Below, piece after piece: positions 14,842-18,062 of a stretch of DNA of 18,062 nt. The notes beneath the pieces were generated by a model, which saw nothing but the letters and a program-made list of their open reading frames with translations, was not told the DNA's origin and did not search any database. The DNA is from JBDHTO01 sp039808665 (lineage in GTDB: Bacteria > Pseudomonadota > Alphaproteobacteria > Paracaedibacterales > JAKBAR01): NCBI GenBank assembly GCA_039808665.1, contig JBDHTO010000011.1, forward strand, positions 1-18,062, read 5' to 3'. A program made the position numbers and the translations under genes. Numbering within the stretch: the first letter of the stretch is position 1; each line of letters begins with the position of its first letter.

Positions 14842-16353
14842 ATGGCAACGACAGCAGCAAAAAAACCAAAAGCTCCCGCAAAAACAGGACAGGGATCCGC
14901 TGCAAAAAAAGAGAGCATACTGACACTTGCGACGAACTCATCCTCCACGGGAACAGTCACGCAGGTTCTTGGCGCTGTGATTGATGTGCATTTTGAAAAG
15001 GATCTCCCAAGAATTCTTGACGCTCTTTATATTGAACGTGAAGGGGAACATCATCTTGTCCTGGAAGTGGCACAACATCTTGGCGAGAATATTGTCCGCA
15101 CCATTGCGATGGATTCCACAGCTGGTCTTAATCGAGGACAAAAAGTTCACGCAACCGGCTCCCCTATCTCTGTTCCTGTAGGGCCTGGTACCCTTGGCCG
15201 CATCATGAATGTGACTGGTGAACCCATTGATGAGCGCGGACCTATTGATACACATCTCAGAAGCTCTATCCATAGAGCTGCCCCTGAATTTGTCGAACAA
15301 GATCCAGAAACAGAAATTCTTGTCACAGGAATTAAGGTTATCGACCTTTTGACTCCTTATTTAAAGGGTGGAAAAATCGGGCTTTTTGGCGGTGCGGGTG
15401 TCGGTAAAACCGTTCTCATCATGGAGCTTATTAACAACGTTGCAAAGGCTCATGGTGGTTATTCCGTCTTTGCGGGTGTTGGAGAGCGCACCCGTGAGGG
15501 AAATGACCTCTATCATGAAATGATTGATTCCGGGGTTATTAAGCTCGGTGACAAAAATACAGAGGGATCAAAAGCTGCTCTCGTTTATGGTCAGATGAAT
15601 GAACCACCGGGGGCCCGTCTTCGTGTCGGATTAACGGGCCTTACCCTTGCTGAGTATTTCCGCGACGAAGAAAACAAGGATGTTCTCTTTTTCGTGGACA
15701 ATATTTTTAGGTTTACGCAAGCAGGTTCGGAAGTCTCGGCACTTCTTGGTCGCATCCCCTCTGCTGTGGGTTATCAGCCAACACTTGCCACCGAAATGGG
15801 ACTCCTCCAGGAGCGCATTACCAGTACAAATAGAGGATCTATCACCAGTGTTCAGGCAATTTATGTTCCCGCCGATGACCTGACCGATCCTGCCCCCGCC
15901 ACATCATTCCTTCACCTGGATGCAACAACCGTTCTCTCTCGTCAAATTGCTGAGCTTGGCATCTACCCGGCTGTGGACCCCCTTGATTCCACATCGCGTA
16001 TTTTATCTACTGACGTGGTTGGTGAAAAGCACTACACTATTGCAAGAAGGGTACAAGAAACACTTCAACGGTATAAATCCCTGCAGGATATTATTGCGAT
16101 TTTGGGCATGGATGAGCTTTCAGAAGAAGATAAACAGGTTGTAGCACGCGCAAGAAAGATTCAAAGATTTCTTTCACAGCCGTTCCATGTTGCAGAAGTC
16201 TTTACCGGTGTGAAGGGTGCTTTTGTTTCCCTGAGTGACACCATCGAAGGATTTAGGAAAATCGTCGATGGTGAGTGTGACCACCTCCCCGAAATGGCAT
16301 TTTATATGGTTGGAACCATTGAGGAAGTTGAAGAAAAGGCAAAAACACTTTGA
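14842..16353 (+). CDS. atpD: F1F0 ATP synthase beta subunit
   Basis: The catalytic subunit of F1, 503 residues. Motifs are Walker A GGAGVGKT (183-190), GERTREGND with catalytic E215, VLFFVDNIFRF (Walker B, 281-291), SALLGRIPSAVGYQPTLATE (299-318) and DELSEED (424-430). The conserved body begins near residue 35 (STGTVTQVLGAVIDVHF). The preceding 34 residues are a Lys/Ala/Pro-rich extension (AAKKPKAPAKTGQGSAAKK), an addition seen in AtpD of several alphaproteobacteria. CGGAG upstream of the ATG at 14842 supports this start. The stop TGA shares its A with the ATG of the next gene, a binding protein, instead of atpC. Confidence 0.99.
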   Translation: MATTAAKKPKAPAKTGQGSAAKKESILTLATNSSSTGTVTQVLGAVIDVHFEKDLPRILDALYIEREGEHHLVLEVAQHLGENIVRTIAMDSTAGLNRGQKVHATGSPISVPVGPGTLGRIMNVTGEPIDERGPIDTHLRSSIHRAAPEFVEQDPETEILVTGIKVIDLLTPYLKGGKIGLFGGAGVGKTVLIMELINNVAKAHGGYSVFAGVGERTREGNDLYHEMIDSGVIKLGDKNTEGSKAALVYGQMNEPPGARLRVGLTGLTLAEYFRDEENKDVLFFVDNIFRFTQAGSEVSALLGRIPSAVGYQPTLATEMGLLQERITSTNRGSITSVQAIYVPADDLTDPAPATSFLHLDATTVLSRQIAELGIYPAVDPLDSTSRILSTDVVGEKHYTIARRVQETLQRYKSLQDIIAILGMDELSEEDKQVVARARKIQRFLSQPFHVAEVFTGVKGAFVSLSDTIEGFRKIVDGECDHLPEMAFYMVGTIEEVEEKAKTL

Positions 16354-17387
16354 TGAATCGATTTATTTCCATTCTTTTTATCATCACCCTCGGAGTTTGT
16401 TGGACAAGCTCTTCTATGGGAGCTGTTCAAAAAAGATCCTTTAAAATCTTTATGGTCCTTTGGAATGGAAAAACTGACCTGGAGAAAGGTTTTACATCCT
16501 ATCTTAGGGGAAAGAACATCAATTTTGAGCTTGAGGTTAGGGACTGCGCCGGAGATCGCACAAAGTGCCATAGTTTTGTCAAAGACATTCGTGCCTATAA
16601 ACCTGACCTGGTCTACACATGGGGAACTCCTGCCTGCGAAGAAATTGCTGGAAAACTTGGAAGCTCACCTCAAGAATATATTTGGGATATCCCCATTATC
16701 AGTTTAATTGTCACAGACCCTATTAACTCAAAACTCATTAAAAGCTTAGAAAAGCCAGGACGCAACATTACAGGCGTTAACCATGTGGCCCCTTTAGAGG
16801 TTCAGATGAACTCTATTCTGCTTTATAAGAAGGATACAAAACTCATTGCAGCCATTTATAACCCTGACGAAACAAACTCTGTCCTCCAAGTCAAAGCCTT
16901 AGCTCTTGTTGCAAAACAGTATGGCGTTACTGTGATTGATTTGCCCGTCTTTTTAGGAGCAGATGGAAAGCCCGATCCCTCAAGTATTCCAGAAGTTGTG
17001 AAAAAAGCCCATGAAAAGGGGGCGGAATTCCTCTACACTCCCCCGGACACGTTTATGTCTGTTCATTGTCAAGAATTTGTCGAAGCCGCAAATAAATATA
17101 ATCTCCCCATCTTCGCCACAACAGATTCCATGTACTGGAAGGGAAAACCCATGCTTGGTGTTTTGAGTCGATTCATTAACGTTGGTCTTTTTGGTGGATA
17201 CAAGGCCTATCAAATCCTTATGGAAGGAAAAAAAATACAAGATCTTCCCTACGATAAGCTTTCCCGTTTTTCATATATCGTTAGCCTTGATACAGCAAAA
17301 AAAATAGGTATGGAGCCCCCTATACCTGTATTTCGATTTGCTGAAATTATTGAAGAAGAAAACAAATTTGGTGCACCTTCCGCGTAA
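16353..17387 (+). CDS. Periplasmic ABC-type substrate-binding protein (ABC_sub_bind family)
   Basis: A 344-residue exported protein. A signal peptide fits residues 1-24 (FISILFIITLGVCW core, cut after SSMGA); C16 does not sit in a good lipobox. The body follows the two-lobe periplasmic binding fold of Pfam ABC_sub_bind (PF04392), the group that includes putative tryptophan/tyrosine binding proteins. Matching segments are KPDLVYTWGTPA, IPIISLIVTDPINSKLIKSL with PGRNITGVNHVAPLE, IAAIYNPDETNSVLQVKAL, the GAEFLYTPPDT loop, YNLPIFATTDSMYWKGKPML and the closing KIGMEPP. A Cys pair in VRDCAGDRTKC may form a disulfide. The ligand cannot be told. ATG 16353 forms a TGATG junction with atpD, so it is translationally coupled. 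No permease or ATPase gene follows, making it an orphan binding protein here. Confidence 0.88.
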   Translation: MNRFISILFIITLGVCWTSSSMGAVQKRSFKIFMVLWNGKTDLEKGFTSYLRGKNINFELEVRDCAGDRTKCHSFVKDIRAYKPDLVYTWGTPACEEIAGKLGSSPQEYIWDIPIISLIVTDPINSKLIKSLEKPGRNITGVNHVAPLEVQMNSILLYKKDTKLIAAIYNPDETNSVLQVKALALVAKQYGVTVIDLPVFLGADGKPDPSSIPEVVKKAHEKGAEFLYTPPDTFMSVHCQEFVEAANKYNLPIFATTDSMYWKGKPMLGVLSRFINVGLFGGYKAYQILMEGKKIQDLPYDKLSRFSYIVSLDTAKKIGMEPPIPVFRFAEIIEEENKFGAPSA

Positions 17388-17421
17388 TTTCATCTAGATT
17401 TCTCTAAAATTAAATTTAATG

Positions 17422-17450
17422 GTGACACTCTGTTAATCTCTTTTCTATAT
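17422..17450 (+). promoter_or_regulatory. Predicted promoter of the repeat-protein gene
   Basis: GTGACA (17422-17427, five of six of the -35 consensus) is followed after 17 bases by CTATAT (17445-17450, four of six of the -10 consensus). A GATAAT at 17454-17459 is an alternative -10 but has no good -35. Transcription would start about 25 bases before the ATG at 17482. Just upstream is a 12-bp palindrome, ATTAAATTTAAT (17409-17420), which may be chance in AT-rich DNA or an operator. Confidence 0.4.
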
Positions 17451-17481
17451 CCTGATAATGAAGGATGTAGGAGCACGAATT

Positions 17482-18062
17482 ATGAGTGAAAATAATCACG
17501 ATATCGAAAAGAAAAATGCAGGTGCCATGTATGGATCCGGCGTAGAGATTCATCAAACTCTTTCAACTCACGGATCGTCAAAATCAGAAGATGAAGGAAA
17601 TACACACAAAAGCGCTTCCACTCAACAAGATACATCCATGGATGGACAATCGCACGCACACACCATCGATAAAATTTCTTCTACCCCCCTTGAACATACA
17701 GGGGGCGGCATTAAGACGTTTTCTGAAGGTTCAGGAAATAGTCCTGGAACAATCCAAAGCTCTATTTCCATAGAAAATAAACCCATTTTTGAAGACGTCA
17801 AAGCCGCTGTCCAACAATACTTCTCTGATAAACAGAATGGGCATTCTCAAGAAGAGAACACAATGCAAAGTTCCAAGAATGATGCTCATAACAACATCTC
17901 ACAAAATAATAATCAATCTTCAGACAAGGCCGCAAAGGAAGCTTCTGATAAAGCTGAGAAAGAAGCCTCTGATAAGGACGCAAAGGAAGCTTCTGATAAG
18001 GCCGCAAAGGAAGCCTCTGATAAAGCTGAGAAAGAAGCCGCAGATAAGGCCGCAAAGGAAGC
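17482..18062 (+). CDS. Hypothetical hydrophilic repeat protein, N-terminal 193 residues (runs off the window)
   Basis: Family not recognised. The frame is open from ATG 17482 to the window end, behind a good ribosome-binding site AGGAG (17469-17473) at eight bases. Residues 1-146 are very polar and rich in Ser, Asn, His, Gln and Gly, with no signal peptide or membrane helix; the only moderately hydrophobic part is about residues 90-113 (ISIENKPIFEDVKAAVQQYF). From residue 147 the chain becomes an uninterrupted series of 8-residue repeats, SDKAAKEA or SDKAEKEA, continuing past the edge. The repeat has D2/K6 and K3/E7 four residues apart, as expected for a long charged helix stabilised by salt bridges. 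Alternatives are a TolA-like spacer, a LEA-like protective helix or the stalk of a surface or effector protein; nothing here decides between them. Confidence 0.8.
   Translation, partial: MSENNHDIEKKNAGAMYGSGVEIHQTLSTHGSSKSEDEGNTHKSASTQQDTSMDGQSHAHTIDKISSTPLEHTGGGIKTFSEGSGNSPGTIQSSISIENKPIFEDVKAAVQQYFSDKQNGHSQEENTMQSSKNDAHNNISQNNNQSSDKAAKEASDKAEKEASDKDAKEASDKAAKEASDKAEKEAADKAAKE
17920..18062 (+). repeat. 24-bp in-frame tandem repeat, six units seen
   Basis: Units begin at 17920, 17944, 17968, 17992, 18016 and 18040; the last is cut one base short. Each codes for eight residues. Two types are present: A (SDKAAKEA, with variants SDKDAKEA and ADKAAKEA) and B (SDKAEKEA), in the order A-B-A-A-B-A. 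The two B units are identical at nucleotide level, and the A-B pairs at 17920-17967 and 17992-18039 differ at only three bases. This points to recent duplication of a 48- or 72-bp block. The total copy number is unknown because the array continues beyond the window. Confidence 0.93.

Noticed and set aside
17798..18055. Minus-strand frame with repeated LRPYQ/LLSQLYQ units
   Set aside because: It is the reverse complement of the 24-bp repeat of the plus-strand gene. The plus frame has a promoter, a ribosome-binding site and a hydrophilic helix repeat, while the minus frame has none of these.
17920..18062. CRISPR-like array
   Set aside because: The 24-bp units are directly adjacent with no spacers and stay in one reading frame, so they are a coding tandem repeat.

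Overview
The window looks like a piece of an alphaproteobacterial chromosome. The evidence is a glutamine synthetase of the EVATAQHELG type, the F1 ATPase gene order atpH-atpA-atpG-atpD with a Lys/Ala-rich N-terminal extension on the beta subunit, and an mreB-mreC-mreD-mrdA cell-shape cluster whose PBP2 begins with a TRRAFLL-like leader. Moderate GC, compact gene packing, frequent TGA/ATG overlaps and several small secreted or low-complexity proteins would fit a host-associated lineage such as Holosporales. That family-level placement is inference; only the class is reasonably supported. No rRNA, tRNA, CRISPR array, insertion sequence or phage gene was recognised.

Layout. Positions 1-872 (minus) hold the first 290 codons of glnA, cut by the window edge, behind a good sigma70-like promoter. 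A divergent GrpB-family gene (990-1757, plus) carries an extra C-terminal region. It shares a strong bidirectional terminator (1781-1809) with a convergent gene (1830-2672, minus) for a single-pass membrane protein with a Met/Gln/Pro/Ala-rich tail. Next on the plus strand come a secreted serine beta-lactamase-like hydrolase (2758-4389), the primosomal helicase priA (4393-6339, 3 bp away), and a secreted protein (6404-7519) that reads as a subtilisin fold with a damaged catalytic triad.

The minus-strand block 11721 to 7511 is the cell-wall elongation operon mreB-mreC-mreD-mrdA. MreB filaments, the MreC/MreD membrane scaffold and the PBP2 transpeptidase form the elongasome; rodA is not in its usual place after mrdA. 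The last codons of mrdA overlap the tail of the subtilase-like gene. Divergent from mreB is the F1 ATP synthase operon atpH-atpA-atpG-atpD (11877-16353). It is preceded by a 22-codon reading frame with the strongest ribosome-binding site in the intergenic region. Where atpC (epsilon) normally follows atpD, there is instead a translationally coupled periplasmic substrate-binding protein of the ABC_sub_bind type (16353-17387).

The window ends inside a hydrophilic protein of unknown function (17482 onwards) with its own promoter and ribosome-binding site. It breaks into tandem 24-bp / 8-residue repeats of the form SDKAAKEA. These repeats, the pseudo-subtilase, the upstream leader frame and the missing atpC are the features most worth following up.
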